A stretch of 64,000 nt of DNA from contig OY725499.1 in NCBI GenBank assembly GCA_963281255.1, positions 2,561,148 to 2,625,147 of the forward strand, written 5' to 3'. The position numbers and the translations under genes are program-made. Positions 1-11,479 of the stretch are shown here, piece after piece. This stretch comes from Aphrocallistes beatrix. Taxonomy: Eukaryota > Porifera > Hexactinellida > Sceptrulophora > Aphrocallistidae. The stretch's first letter is position 1, and each line of letters opens with the position of its first letter. Below the pieces are notes generated by a model that saw only the letters and a program-made list of their open reading frames with translations, did not search any database and was not told the origin of the DNA.

Positions 1-794
1 AATTGCTCGATGCACACTATGACTCTTCGATCAGTCGACAAGACGCTTACTTTTAGATTAGTGCGTAGCCTGCGTTTAAAACGTTACTTTCGAGTACAAA
101 ATCGACTTTAAGAGGAGTCGGCTAATGCCTTTCAACATCGATTTCTTTCGACATCGTATTTTTCGCGCGCCCCAAGATGTATAGACTTCTTTTCTCCGGA
201 GACTATCGTGTCGCTACGATGTCTTCACTCTTCCCACTTCGTACTGAGACCGAACTGTGTCCACAGTAGAGGAAGTCTTTCGTCCAACTTATCATCAAGA
301 GATGAATTGAAAATCCCGAGTTTTCAATTTGAATTTAGTAGAAATATATATACCTGTATACCTGTATAAAATAGGGTAATAATTCCATTAACTATCTTCC
401 AAGTTTTAGAAACTTTGCTACATGTTTCACTATGATCTTTTCCTTCTTCCTTTTATTTGGCATATCAGACAGTTGAAATATATAAGATATCGCTGTCATC
501 TTCTCATAGAGAGCACATCATTAATTGCAGCAAATAAATCTAAATTTGCTATGGCTTTCTGTGAACTTGCATTATTATGATAGCAGAAGAGATTCTTGTA
601 AGACTTGTGGTACCTTCTGTAAGATTTGTGCTACCTTCTCTTGTCAGTCCTGTCATGACTCATCTTGCATCCTCGATCATATCCCAACATCCTTGGTCAA
701 ATGATCTCCACCCATCCTAGCACCCATCCTTACGAAAGTTGTGAATGGTTCCCTTTCCACTGGTCATTTTCTTTCTACCTGGAAGCGCGCCACC
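1..794. other. Gene-free left flank
   Basis: No coding region is supported here. The sequence is AT-rich with short low-complexity stretches. Around 585-690 a plus-strand frame has several closely spaced Cys codons, but it is short, has no recognisable family and no start context. Confidence 0.5.
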
Positions 795-1804
795 CCTTAC
801 TATTAAAACTCGATTGTTATTTGTGTATATATATATCTCTGTAACGAATTGATTGAAGAAACTGCCAGGCTCAGAAAGCTGATTTTTGGCATGTGGGAGT
901 CTTTTGGCTATGGCTCCAGTAAGTTCTGAGTTCAGAGCAAAATGTCGACTCATCATGGAATTATGACGTCATTGTCACATTTTAAAAGTTAAGCAACACA
1001 GTTATTCGGGCATAACTCAGCCATTATAGGAGATAGAAGGCTGAAATTTTAATAGAATCTGTGTACTAACATACCTCACATATGATGCAACTATTATAAA
1101 TGATGACTCATCACTTTGTTATGACGTCATCATTACGCATCAAAAATTTTTAAATTCACAAATTTGGCGATTTTTCGAGTGATATCGATTAGCACAGTAG
1201 GACAGACATATTTAGTGATGTTATCTCCCTTATAATTAACCAATGTGACTCCAGGCGACCGAAGGGAGCCTCCGGCGGACACAAAGTGTCCGCCAGCCGC
1301 GCAGCGCAAGCAAGCGCGAAGCGCGCTTGTACTCATAAAAACCGGAAGTGATGAGATTTCCGAAAAAAAGTCGACGGTGCACATCTACACCATAAAGAGA
1401 TCCTACATGCGAAATTTGGTAAATTCGGACTGTTAGATTTCGCAGTAGCACGCGTACGGACATACACTCATACGGACGGACGAGATACTCCGTCCATGCC
1501 ATAAGGGCATCTTCCTATAGGAGCTGCACTAAAAATGATGACTCATCACTCTGTTATGACGTCATCATTACTTATCAAAAATTTTAAAAATTGACAAATT
1601 TTGTGATTTTTCGAGTGATATCGATTTGAAAACTAAGATGGACATATTTAGATATGATATCTCCCTTATAATTAACCAATGTCACCTCCAGGCGACCGAA
1701 GGGAGCCTCCGGCGGACACGAAGTGTCCGCCAGCCGCGCAGCGCAAGCAAGCGAAGCGCGCTTGTATATATAAATATACAATAATCGAGTTTTAATAGTA
1801 AGGA
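795..1804. repeat. REP-A, Helitron-like non-autonomous repeat (composite copy)
   Basis: The left end reads CCTTACTATTAAAACTCGAT and the right end is its inverse (ending AATAGTAAGGAT). Inside the left end is a short TA microsatellite, then a body with 'AACTCAGCCATTATAGG', two CRE palindromes (964-971, 1122-1129) and a GC-rich hairpin tract of GGCGGACAC/GTGTCCGCC plus GCGCAGCGCAAGCAAGCG. The body's second half occurs twice (about 1100-1330 and 1530-1770), so this is a composite. The GC-rich hairpin near one end is typical of Helitrons/Helentrons. A copy at 43.7 kb runs directly into a Helitron Rep fragment, which is why I prefer that class. Small frames inside are not genes. Confidence 0.65.
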
Positions 1805-1814
1805 TATATATATA

Positions 1815-2000
1815 CAGTCAGGGTCGCTTATTATGAACCCGCTTAATATGAACATTCGTTTATTATGAACTAACCTCCTGGTCCCAATTTCATTTTTTTA
1901 GATAGGATTTGTGTTGAATCAAGTTCGCTTAATATGAAGTATCTCTATTATGAACAGATTTTTTGGTCCCCTGGTGGTTCGCAATAAGCGACCCTGACTG
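1815..2000. mobile_element. TA-flanked MITE, word TTATTATGAAC
   Basis: The inverted ends CAGTCAGGGTCGCTTATT and AATAAGCGACCCTGACTG are flanked by TA on both sides, as in pogo/Tc1-mariner elements. The interior repeats the terminal word (TTATTATGAAC, TTAATATGAAC, CTATTATGAAC) at least five times. It is non-coding. Confidence 0.85.
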
Positions 2001-2002
2001 TA

Positions 2003-2290
2003 TATATATCTCTGTAACGAATTGATTGAAGAAACTGCCGGGCGCAGAAAGCTGATTTTTGGCTATGGCTCCAGTAAGTTATCAGCTCAGAGCAAAATGT
2101 TGACTCATCATGGAATTATGACGTCATTGTCACATTTTTAAAAGTTAAGTAACAGTTATTCCAGCATAACTCAGCCATTATAGGAGATAGATGGTTGAAA
2201 TTTTAATAGAATCTGTATACTAACATGCCTCACATATAATGCAACTGTCATCAAAAAATGATGACTCAAATGATGACTCATTCTGCTCAT
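2003..2290. repeat. REP-A fragment
   Basis: The left-half body of REP-A (GTAACGAATTGATTGAAGAA, then an AP-1-like site and the CRE at 2119-2126) runs up to a repeated ATGATGACTCA, where a mariner fragment takes over. Confidence 0.7.
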
Positions 2291-2293
2291 CAG

Positions 2294-2570
2294 AAGCCTA
2301 TGAGGGATCCAACGGGCTGATACCTTCCTGACACCCATATAATCATGAAGGATGATTGTAATTGCATTTCTTCCAATCTGAAGTTCCTCTATTATCCCTT
2401 CATAGGTGCTCCGCCGATCTAACTGAATGATTTTCTTCACTTTGGCGAGGTTATCGGGTGTTACCGCCGTCGCGGGACGTCCAAGGCGCTCTTCATCGGA
2501 CAATGATGTTCTGTTCTTCCGAAACTCAGCAAACCAGTTGAAAACTGTTGCGGGGATAGCCTCGATCTCC
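2294..2570 (-). pseudogene. Mariner transposase N-terminal fragment
   Basis: The minus-strand frame carries the mariner signature 'FNWFAEFRKNRTSLSDEE', then 'GRPATAVTPDNLAKVKKII', and ends at 'RKVSARWIPHRL'. These are the DNA-binding HTH half and linker. The catalytic DD34D half is absent and no terminal inverted repeats were found nearby. Non-functional relic. Confidence 0.75.
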
Positions 2571-2599
2571 AAAAACAGAAATTGAGTGAGTGACTGTAA

Positions 2600-3010
2600 A
2601 GCACTCAAATCTCTCAAAATCGTAATAAATCACGCCACTCCAACTCATTAAAAAAATAGAATAATGTTGAATGTCAAGGTAAGGATGACGGTATATTTTG
2701 AAAAATTATTGTGTTAGCCACTTGAAATTCAACAATGTGTTACTGAACAGCAATTTTAGTTTGATTGAAATTTCACAACAGTTGCTAAATGATGTGCGGT
2801 AGTCTAAAAACATTCGGTCTGAACCACGTATGCCCACACGTATATGTGTATAATTATATTTCTCTGTAACAAAGTGATTGGAGAAACTGCCAGGCACAGA
2901 ATGCAGAATTTTGGTATGTGAAAGTTTTTTGGCTATGGTTCCACTAATTTCTGAGCTCAGACGAAAATGTCGATTCATCATGGAATTATGACGTCATTGT
3001 GAGTTGTTGT
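2600..3010. repeat. Non-coding, with REP-A fragment at about 2830-3003
   Basis: 2830-3003 again shows the REP-A left body (TCTCTGTAACAAAGTGATTGGAG ending in ATTATGACGTCATTGTGAG). The preceding 200 bp show nothing recognisable. Confidence 0.6.
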
Positions 3011-3254
3011 ATGATTAGAAATTTCACACAGCCTACGTAACTATAGCCTTTTCATGGTATTTAACCATGGATTACTTCAAGTCTTAAGTGCAAAATACAA
3101 ACTGTATAGCATATCTATATTTTGCTGTAATTTAATGGAGTGTAATGATTATTAATACAAAAGAGGTGGGAAATTGTGATAGTCCTCTCTCTTACTACAA
3201 AATAACATGTATATGAATAGTCCTTCATATGAATCATGACCCAATCTCCCGCGG

Positions 3255-3955
3255 TTATGTTGGATGTTTTCTTGCTTTATCATACTTCTTAGCCCCCCCC
3301 CCGATTGGGTGCACACTTGGTTTTCTCGTGCAATTTCTATCATCTTGCCTCTTCTCTACCGTTGTTTCGAGATACTGACTGGATGACCCTGTAACTTTTG
3401 TTGGAACATTACCAGTGCTAATGCGCATATCGATTGGTGCTCTCGGCTGACGGCCAAACGCTAACATGTGTGGAGATAGTATTTTACTCGACGTGTTGTC
3501 CAGATTATTGCAGTAGAAAGTAATTTCTTGCAACAACGATGGCCAGGAACCCTTTTCTAGGTGGCGTTCGAGCATCAAGCAACGTATCACTTGGTTGACG
3601 AAGTCGACATGTCTTTCGGTCATCCCATCGGACTCCGGGTGTTACGTGTGGTGTGACGTTTAGTAATCCCTAAGTCGTGGCACAGTTCGTGCACCGCTAA
3701 CTCATCCACATTCTTCCCCTGATCTGTGAGCATAATATTTAGTACGCTATCTCGACAATAGACCCATCCTTCCATGAATGTGTTAACGATGGATGTGGCG
3801 GTCTGCTCTTTCAACGGGATTGCTTCGACGTAATGTGAAAAGAGATCCACTATGAGTAAGAAGTACCTGTAGCCGCCATTGCGCATTGCCGTATTCAGCA
3901 GGTTAATAGTAAATTCACCTCCGTTATCTGTCTGGAAGATGTGATGTGCTCGCAT
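3255..3955 (-). pseudogene. Gypsy-type integrase fragment
   Basis: Two overlapping minus-strand frames (3955-3620 then 3623-3255) encode consecutive parts of an LTR-retrotransposon integrase core: 'YFLLIVDLFSHYVEAIPL' with the first catalytic Asp, 'IMLTDQGKNV' with the second, then after a frame change the DG.TERH segment and 'LSPHMLAFGRQPRAPID'. The frame change at about 3620 shows decay. No gag, protease or LTR is attached, and it differs from the element at 23-27 kb. Confidence 0.75.
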
Positions 3956-3959
3956 ACCT

Positions 3960-4545
3960 CAGCTGACTTCTTTTTAAGCGCTCTCACCACAATAAACTTA
4001 CTAAAGCAGTCTTGCTGGTCATCTGCAGTTCTAACCCATCTAGCCCATCTTCTCTAAACTCCTCCATATCACCAGCTCCATGCTCTCCCATAGCCTCGTC
4101 TTCTCACCGACTTGTTCGGCTGCTTCTTCGGGATGTATGATTATGACAATTGGGAGTCCCAATTCACACTTAAATATGAAGGATAATTAGAAAGATTGAT
4201 GGGCTTGGCATTTTCCGAAGACCAGGTTTTCTGGAAACTTTCTTCACTGTACCGTCACCCTGGGGAATATCGTAGTATATCCTCGTCACAGAATGTCTCA
4301 CACAGATGAAGACTCTCGCCAATGTCCATGCATCATCACTATGGAGAAACCTTTGCCATTCATCTTGCATTTCCTTGGATCAATGATTCAACATTCAAAC
4401 ACTGGAACGTAATCATTGCCGTCGTAATTGGAGCAGCAGTTGATTACACTACACCAATTTGGCATACTGCTAAGAAAATTTTACATGCGGATAAATAAAT
4501 TGGGAATGAGGAAGAAAATGTATGAAATATTCAAAACAATATAAA
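3960..4545. other. Retroelement-derived or unassigned sequence
   Basis: A 66-codon minus-strand frame (4170-4370) has no recognised family and probably derives from the same retroelement as the integrase next to it. Nothing else is supported. Confidence 0.35.
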
Positions 4546-4549
4546 TTAA

Positions 4550-5014
4550 AGCCCACCATACACGATGCAACAATGTTGCATCGCAAAATTTTGCATGCAA
4601 CACTATTTCCGTGCAACTGTTGCATGAAATATTCATTGATACAAATCTATATATAAATCAAGTTTTTCGTCTGTCCAGTGATAATAAGGTTTGGCAATTT
4701 TGGTAAGTATTTTTATTGAAAGTGTTCCCTTGTTGCTTACTTGATTGAAATCCTAACCGCACTTTAGTACTAAAGTTATCTCGATTTAACCATCTGCTAT
4801 CAGTTATGGTTTTCAATACTAAAGAATTAGGAAAAACAGATATTTTGAAATTCCATGCAACTTTGTTGCATGGAAGTAGAGCAATGCTCTACTTTCACGC
4901 AACATGTTGCATGAAAAATTCACCATACACGATGCAACAAAATTGCATGCAACGATGTTGCATGGAAATTTCAACATACACGATGCAACTTTGTTGTATC
5001 GTGTATGGTGGGCT
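4550..5014. mobile_element. PIF/Harbinger-type MITE, word ATGCAACA
   Basis: The ends AGCCCACCATACACGATGCA and its inverse (TGTATCGTGTATGGTGGGCT) are flanked by TAA on both sides (4547-4549, 5015-5017), the TWA-type duplication of Harbinger elements. Inside, TTGCATG/ATGCAAC words and 'CACCATACACGATGCAAC' recur about ten times in both orientations. It is non-coding. Confidence 0.8.
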
Positions 5015-5149
5015 TAACAACGATACTTATCCCATATTATACACTGTAATTTATCAAGGTCAAATTGATTTCAAACATTATGGTTTGTTTACAAAAGACT
5101 TGAAGTAATCCATGGTGAGGTAAAATTCGTACCGTAAATAGGCTATAGT

Positions 5150-5599
5150 TACGTAGGCTGTGGAAATTTCAGTTTTTGACTATAACTGAGCCATTTTGGG
5201 GTGATAGAAGGCTGAAATTTTAATAGAACAAGCGCGCAGGGCGCCTCTGTCAGACATAAAGTGTACGCCAGCTACGCAGCATAAGGAAGTGAAACGCGCT
5301 TGTATATACAGGCCCGGCGGAAGCGGTCGGGCCCGACCAAAAATTGAGCTCGAATATTTATGTCGATAACGATTTTTCTGTATCTAGCGCATGCTGTTTA
5401 CATTGGAGCTCGTCGAACACAACATCATACGTGTGTATAATATGCATTAAATATTTCCTATCTGAATCAGGAAATACTGTTAAAAAGCAAAAAAATAATT
5501 TTAGCTTTGGGCCCGACTAAATGAAAAGTGCTTCCGCCGGGCCTGATATGGATATCTCTGCAACGAATTGGACGAAGAAATGCCAAGCACAGAAATCTG
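5150..5599. repeat. REP-A copy split by two insertions
   Basis: REP-A body and GC-rich end at 5150-5305. REP-A left-body sequence resumes at 5550-5599 (CTGCAACGAATTGGACGAAG) and again at 7478. The copy is therefore interrupted by the MITE at 5309-5545 and by the Harbinger-like element at 5600-7477. Confidence 0.65.
5309..5545. mobile_element. MITE with CAGGCCCGGCGGAAGC ends
   Basis: The left end CAGGCCCGGCGGAAGC is matched by the right end GCTTCCGCCGGGCCTG. GGGCCCGAC(C/T)AA lies just inside both ends. A related element with CAGGGCCGGCGGAAC ends lies at 18,088-18,231. No clean target duplication was found here. Confidence 0.75.
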
Positions 5600-7477
5600 C
5601 AGCCGTATTCACTAAGATCTTAAGCACTAAGATCGATCTTAAGTCTTAAGATCGATCTTAGTTAAGATCGATCTTAAGATCGAACTTAGAGCTATTCACT
5701 AAGAATTAAGATCGATCTTAAGATCGATCTTAGTTAAGATCGATCTTAAGATAGAACTTAGAAATAACGTTAGGGTTAATATGATTAGAATATAGCATTA
5801 TACTAATCAAATACAAAACTGAACTATAATATTTGTAATGGTAAGTGGTCATTTATTATTGATCTAGTGAAAATAAACTATATTTCTTCTTTTTGTTCAA
5901 AATTGGGGCAATTAATGTCAATATTAGGAGCAAAGAAGATTGATTAACCCACTCCTGTAAGACATAGCTTCTATCTATGTAGTTGTACCGCCTGGAATGC
6001 CTGCTAGTGAGTCTCTTACATATCTGTGGTGAAATCTTTGTTTTAACTTTGAATTCTATTATGAAAATTCAATGTTTTATGCATGTAATCTATAATTATT
6101 CTACACTAGTCAATATCAAAGGAAGAGCTATCAAAGAGCACAAGTTATACCTCATGGATTCATAATATTATATTAAACAAAACATATAAACGACGTGTCT
6201 TTATATATTGTAACATGAAAACCTCTCTAAAACAAAGTATAAACACTGGATATGAAGTACAATAAATTGAACTCTATCGACGGTAAAATTTCTGCGTCAT
6301 TTGGTGTTACGAAAATAATTGGTGTCATTAGTGGTTATGGTAAGTCGGCGTCCTCCCGTGTATATAAATTGCTGCTGAGTACTTGCATTAACAATACCAG
6401 ACCAAATGGACAAATCCCGCAAAGCAAATTGGACCAGAGAAGAAGAGTGCAGTCTCATTAATGAAATTGAATCAGCAGGTGAGATTTTGAGAGGCTCAGG
6501 AATTCTGCTGACAAAAACAGGAAGCCAGAAAGACTGGTGTGGGTTACAAACACTGCTGGACAGGTAGAAGACGAGGACATGCAATTATATCAGCAGATAG
6601 AAGTATTTCTGACCCTGCAGATCAGGTAACAGAGATGTTTCAAAACACCCTTGCTTTTAGCGGAATTACAGGTGCTGCTGATCTTTTTCAAAGCACCAGC
6701 TGAGAACAATGAAATTCCAATAGCATCAACAGTATCAGCTGCAGGTCCTGTTGAATTTGAAGATACTCCAATTTTAGAGTCTCCAGAAGTTGAAATCCCG
6801 ACAATATATACTCGTAAGCCATCAAAGAAAAGTCGGAAGAGAAGGCGAACTGTTGATGAGCAAGATGATTCGGTCGAACTCTTGAAGGCTGCAGACTTAC
6901 TTCCATTACAGCAGGTTGATGAAGAGCAGAGAGACTATTATAGATTGAAACGTCAGAGACTGCTGAAAAAAATCATTGTGAATAGGAAAATAGGATCAAA
7001 GTGATTATTATCAGTCATGTGAATCAATATATATAAAGCCTGTCTCTATAATTGTGCATATTAGAATGAGTGTATGATTATATGATCAAAGAATGTATGT
7101 TTGTTTATTCATACAAATCCAAAAAGAATTTGCCACGAATATAGCATGTACATGTTGCGATGTTACACACAATAAGGAGAAATGTTTTTAAAATATTTAA
7201 ATTTTATTTGAAGTCTAATATCAATCAAGGTAGATTAAATGTTCGATAGAAGTAAGTTTGAACAACATTTATGGAGTAATTAGTGAAAATCGAATCAATT
7301 CCAATACTTAAGACACCTCCCTAGGTTGCTTAAAGTTCGGTCTTAAGTTCGGTCTTAAGATCGAACTTAAATCTTAGTGAATACCATTCTTAGTGAATAC
7401 GACTTAAGATCGAACTTAAGACTTAAGCACTAAGATCGATCTTAAGATCGGTCTTAAGTTCTTAGTGAATACGGCCG
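5600..7477 (+). mobile_element. Harbinger-like element, copy 1, with iterated TTAAGATCGATC ends
   Basis: The ends CAGCCGTATTCACTAAG and CTTAGTGAATACGGCCG are flanked by a 3-bp CTG duplication (5597-5599, 7478-7480) inside a REP-A copy. Each terminus is an array of the palindromic word AAGATCGATCTTA. The interior carries a Myb/SANT-like frame and a charged C-terminal frame, but no DDE nuclease, as in non-autonomous PIF/Harbinger elements that keep only the DNA-binding partner. A second, inverted copy lies at 8706-10,421. Confidence 0.75.
6406..7004 (+). pseudogene. Myb/SANT-like protein of the Harbinger-like element, broken
   Basis: The ATG at 6406 opens 53 codons beginning 'MDKSRKANWTREEECSLINE', matching the first helix of the Myb/SANT-like domain (W-T-x-E-E-E, then E-I) that PIF/Harbinger elements encode beside their nuclease. 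The frame stops at 6567. A later frame (6651-7004) supplies the acidic middle ('PILESPEVEIPTIYT'), a basic nuclear-localisation-like run (KKSRKRRR) and the C-terminal helix 'EEQRDYYRLKRQRLLKKI' typical of these proteins. Copy 2 has one extra A and other changes where copy 1 shifts frame, so an intact ancestor is likely. In copy 2 the start ATG is GTG. Confidence 0.65.
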
Positions 7478-7636
7478 CTGATTTGGGCATGTGGGAATCA
7501 TTTGGCTATGGCTCCACTAAGTTCGACTTATCATGGAATTATGACGTCATTGTCACCTTCTTTATAATTGGAAATTTCAGTTTTTCGACTATAACTCAGC
7601 CATTATACATGACAGAAGGCTGAAACTTTAATATGG
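7478..7636. repeat. REP-A, remainder of the copy interrupted by Harbinger copy 1
   Basis: Continues REP-A after the CTG duplication: GCTGATTTGGGCATGTGGGA, a CRE-bearing ATTATGACGTCATTGTC, then CAGCCATTATACATGACAGA. Confidence 0.7.
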
Positions 7637-8042
7637 GTGTTACTTTAGCAGCGGATTCGCCGTGTCACACTTAAATGTTAATAACTAAAATATTTCATGA
7701 GATATTAACCAAAAACTGAAACCGAAATTTGATGTGTCACTGCTAACTCATTTTTAAAAATTTAAAAATTAAACTTAAAAATGAAATACACCAACTCTCT
7801 TCTTTCCACTGGTATAATTATTTAGATGCAGCGGGACAAATTTATCGAACAAAGCATCGGTGTTCTCTCTGATTTTTATAATGAAGTCGATGGTGATGAA
7901 TTCATACTCAAATTTAAAGATTTTGGAGATATGTTTTATTCTCGCGTGACAACATCAAAGTGTCATTTGCAGAAACTCCACTATTCTTGTTCTGCTGTAA
8001 TGGATGGTCAAAACATGGGAATTTATAGAGTCCCATATTGCA

Positions 8043-8153
8043 TAGATGGGACTTTGTGAGAGCATCCCAAATCTCTTCTGAGCCAAACTCTTCAAATGGA
8101 TCCAAGTTGTAGCGAAGTGTCCCAGTGAAGAGAAAGGGTTCTTGATAGACAGT
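8043..8153 (-). pseudogene. ABCC/MRP-type transporter exon fragment
   Basis: Thirty-seven codons on the minus strand read 'VYQEPFLFTGTLRYNLDPF' followed by 'SEEIWDALTKSHL'. This is the Q-loop to pre-signature stretch of the second nucleotide-binding domain of ABCC transporters (family pattern Q-x-P-x-L-F-x-G-T-x-R-x-N-L-D-P). No Walker A, signature or Walker B segments lie nearby, so this is an isolated exon-sized piece, either a stranded exon of a destroyed gene or a fragment captured by a transposon. It lies between the two inverted Harbinger copies. Confidence 0.7.
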
Positions 8154-8194
8154 CTCATGCATAACTAGAAACTCTCCAGGGAAATGAATTATGA

Positions 8195-8655
8195 CCCAGG
8201 GATCCAGGGATTTTGAGCTTTTAATTAGCCTATAATAATTTCCATTATTGTAATATAGTTTATAGAATTCATTGAGTAACTTTGTGTTCCTCATTATTTA
8301 GCAAGTCTTAAGGAATCCAGGAAACTTTCCTGGATCACGAATTTCGAAAATCATTCTAGAATTTTGATCAAGTGATTATTTAACGCATTAGATGAGATTA
8401 TATACGATGTACCTTTCCCTAAATAGTTTACTTGTCCATTTCGAAATCTTTAATAACATATATTCGGCCTTTTTTTAAATCCAGGGATTTCCCTGAATCT
8501 TTGAATTTCGAAATTTAACCTGTCTATTGATTCATGCTAATTTAGTCATTAAAATAAAAAATATAATAACATCCAGAGATTTACCATTGAAATCCAGGGG
8601 TTTCACTCCTAAACCCAGGGAAACTTTCAAGAGGGGTTGGTAGGTATGCTCTTGC
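8195..8655. repeat. Partial MITE, word AATCCAGGGA
   Basis: The words AATCCAGGGATTT and TCCAGGGA recur through the segment, which ends in GAGGGGTTGGTAGGTATG. The complete relative at 21,670-22,030 has the same words and end. The left end was not identified. Confidence 0.55.
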
Positions 8656-8705
8656 GATGCTGGAACAGATTCAGACTTCGTTATCAATCATAATGCGACC
8701 ATCAG

Positions 8706-10421
8706 CGGTCGTATTCACTAAGAACTTAAGATCGATCTTAAGATCGATCTTAGTGCTTAAGTCTCAAGTTCGATCTTAAGACCGAACTTAAGACCAAACT
8801 TTAAGCAACCTAGGGAGGTGTCTTAAGTATTGGAATTGATTGATCGATTTTCACTAATTACCCCATAAATGTTATTCAAACTTACTTCTATCGAACATTT
8901 AATCTACCTTGATTTATATTAGACTTCAAATAAAATTTAAATACTGTATTTTAAAAACATTTCTCCTTATTGTGTGTAACATCGCAACATCGCAACATGC
9001 TATATTCGTGGCAAATTCTTCTTGGATTTGTATGAATAAACAAACATACATTATTTGATCATATAATCATACACTCATTCTAATATGCACAATTATAGAG
9101 ACAGGCTTTATATATTGATTCACATGACTGATAATAATCACTTTGATCCTATTTTCCTATTCACAATGATTTTCCAGCAGTCTCTGACACGTTTCAATCT
9201 ACTATAATAGTCCCTCTGCTTTTCTACCAACCTGCTGTAATGGAAGTAAGTCTGCAGCCTTCAAGAGTTCGACCGAATCATCTTGCTCATCAACAGTTCG
9301 CCTTCTCCTCCGACTTTTCTTTGATGGCTTACGAGTATATATTGTCGGGATTTCAACTCCTGGAGACTCTAAAATTGGAGTATCTTCAAATTCAACAGGA
9401 CCTGCAGCTGATACTGTTGATGCTATTGGAATTTCATTGTTCTCAGCTGGTGCTTTGAAAAAGATCAGCAGCACCTGTAATTCAGCTAAAAGCAGGGGTG
9501 TTTTGATACATATCTATTACCCGATCTGCAGAGTCAGAAATACTTCTATCTGCTGATATAATTGCATGTCCTCGTCTTCTACCTGTCTAGCAGTGTTTGT
9601 ACCCCCTCCAGTCTTTCTGGCTTCCTGTTTTTGTCAGCAGAATTTCCTGAGCCTCTCAAAATCTCACCTGCTGATTCAATTTCATTAATGAGACTGCACT
9701 CTTCTTCTCTGGTCCAATTTGCTTTGCGGGATTTGTCCACTTGGTTTGGTATTGTTAATGCAAGTATTCAGCAGCAATTTATATACACGGGAGGACGCCG
9801 ACTTACCATAACCACTAATGACACCAATTATTTTCCTAACACCAAATGACGCAGAAATTTTATTAACGTCGTTCAATTTATTGTACTTTTCATATCCAAT
9901 GTTTATATTTTGTCTTAGAGAGGCTTTCATGTTACAATATACAAAGACACTTGTTGTTTATATGTTTTGTTTAATATAATTCATGAGATACAACTTATGC
10001 TATTTGATAGCTCTTCCTTTGATATTGACTAGTGTAGAATAATTATAGATTACATACATAAAACATTGAATTTCATAATAGAGTTCAAAGTTAAAACAAA
10101 GATTCCACCACAGATATTGTAAGACTCACCAGCAGGCATTCCAGGCGGTACAACTACATACTAGTAGATAGAAGCTATGTCTTACAGAAGTGGGTTAATC
10201 AATCTTCTTTGCTCCAAATATTTTTCATTAATTTCCCCAATTTTGCTCAAAAAGAAGAAATATAGTTATTTTACTAGATCAATAATAAATGACCGCTTAC
10301 CATTACTAATATTTTACTATAGTTTTGTATTTGATTAGTATAATGCTATATTCTAATCATATTAACCTTAACGTTATTTCTAAGTTCGATCTTAAGATCG
10401 ATCTTAAGACTTAAGATAAAA
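8706..10421 (-). mobile_element. Harbinger-like element, copy 2 (inverted, right end lost)
   Basis: Begins CGGTCGTATTCACTAAG after a CAG that matches the target duplication of copy 1, and runs as the reverse complement of 5600-7477 with high similarity, including both protein frames (charged frame 9474-9202, Myb/SANT frame starting at about 9746). The far terminus keeps the AAGATCGATCTTAA array but lacks the GTGAATACGGC end; the element at 10,429 adjoins it. The Myb/SANT start codon is GTG instead of ATG. Confidence 0.75.
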
Positions 10422-10428
10422 TTTTATT

Positions 10429-10799
10429 CTGCAATAGATCGAAAAATAATGGGTTTGCAATTGATCGAATTTGAAGGTTTGCAATTGATCGAATTCGGTA
10501 GGTTTGCATTTGATCAACTAAGGAATGGGGGAACAAACATACTTCACTCCAAAAGCCTCACCTTCCGTTCTTTACATATTAGTTCCCGTTTAATTTAGTC
10601 TCTAATGAGACAAAAATTCCGGAGACGAGAGTTCCACTTACTGTTGATCGATTGCGAACCTTAGTTGATCGAAAGAAAACCTACAGAATTCGATCAATTG
10701 CAAACTTCCAAATTTGATCAATTGCAAACTTCCAAATTCGATCAATTGCAAACCTCCAAATTCAATCAATTGCAAACCTCCAAATTCGATCAATTGCAG
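10429..10799. mobile_element. MITE with GATCAATTGCAAAC arrays and shared core
   Basis: The left end has CTGCAATAGATCG and three TTTGCAATTGATCGAATT words. The right end has six tandem units of about 23 bp (AATTCGATCAATTGCAAACCTCC and variants) ending ATTGCAG. The interior 10,541-10,611 is about 90% identical, without gaps, to 59,237-59,307, the core of another MITE with unrelated terminal words. Frames in the array (repeating K-F-D-Q-L-Q) are repeat artefacts. Confidence 0.75.
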
Positions 10800-10817
10800 C
10801 GCCCTCATGTGTATGTA

Positions 10818-11294
10818 CACTGCCTGGACAAAAGTATTCGTACACCCCATAATTCCCCATACAAATAGTTATAATACTGATTTATTTAGCGAGTCAAAGT
10901 ATTTAATTGGTAAGAGATACACCTAATTTGACTTCAAATTCGAATTCTCCACATTCAAATTACCCACTTTATAAGTTTTCAACTTAATTACTCTTCTTCA
11001 AGATTAAGTATTTTCAGCATTTGCTTTCCTATGCCACATGTCGCGAGTGATCACCATTGTATATGATGGCATTGGTGGTATGTGGTGGCACAGTTTTAAA
11101 AAATTTAACTTTGTGGGAGTGTAAACAAGTTGAAAGATTAAAAAGTGAGTAATTCGAATATGGAGAATTCGAATTTGAAGTTAAATTAAGCGTATCTCTT
11201 ACCAATTAAATACCTTGACTCGCTAAATAAATCAGTATTATAACTATTTGTATGGAGAATTATGGGGTGTACGAATACTTTTGTTCAGGCAGTG
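10818..11294. mobile_element. Tc1-like foldback MITE
   Basis: TA-flanked, with long inverted arms starting CACTGCCTGGACAAAAGTAT and ending in its inverse. The arms run about 180 bp each (CGTACACCCCATAATTC... and the matching GAATTATGGGGTGTACG). The core resembles those at 16.8, 23.0 and 49.6 kb (TGCCAC...ATGATGGC). Non-coding. Confidence 0.8.
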
Positions 11295-11479
11295 TATGTG
11301 TATATCTATATATGTTGCAGGCGAAACGCGTTTCGCCTAGGCGATGGGCGTTTCAATACAATCCTGGGTAGTTAATATATGATTATTTAGGAAATGATAC
11401 GAGATTGAATCTTTTTCGAATAAAAACTACAAACTGACTTATATCATGTTTCATTTCTTTATTTATTCACTATATACTA

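Noticed and set aside
585..690. Cys-rich reading near the left edge as a zinc finger
   Set aside because: Short, no start, spacing matches no finger class I know, and it is built from a GTAAGA(C/T)TTGTG(G/C)TACCTTCT duplication.
10638..10926. Overlapping frames on both strands with repeating KFDQLQTS / LQLIEFGG
   Set aside because: Pure translation of the 23-bp tandem word at the right end of a MITE.
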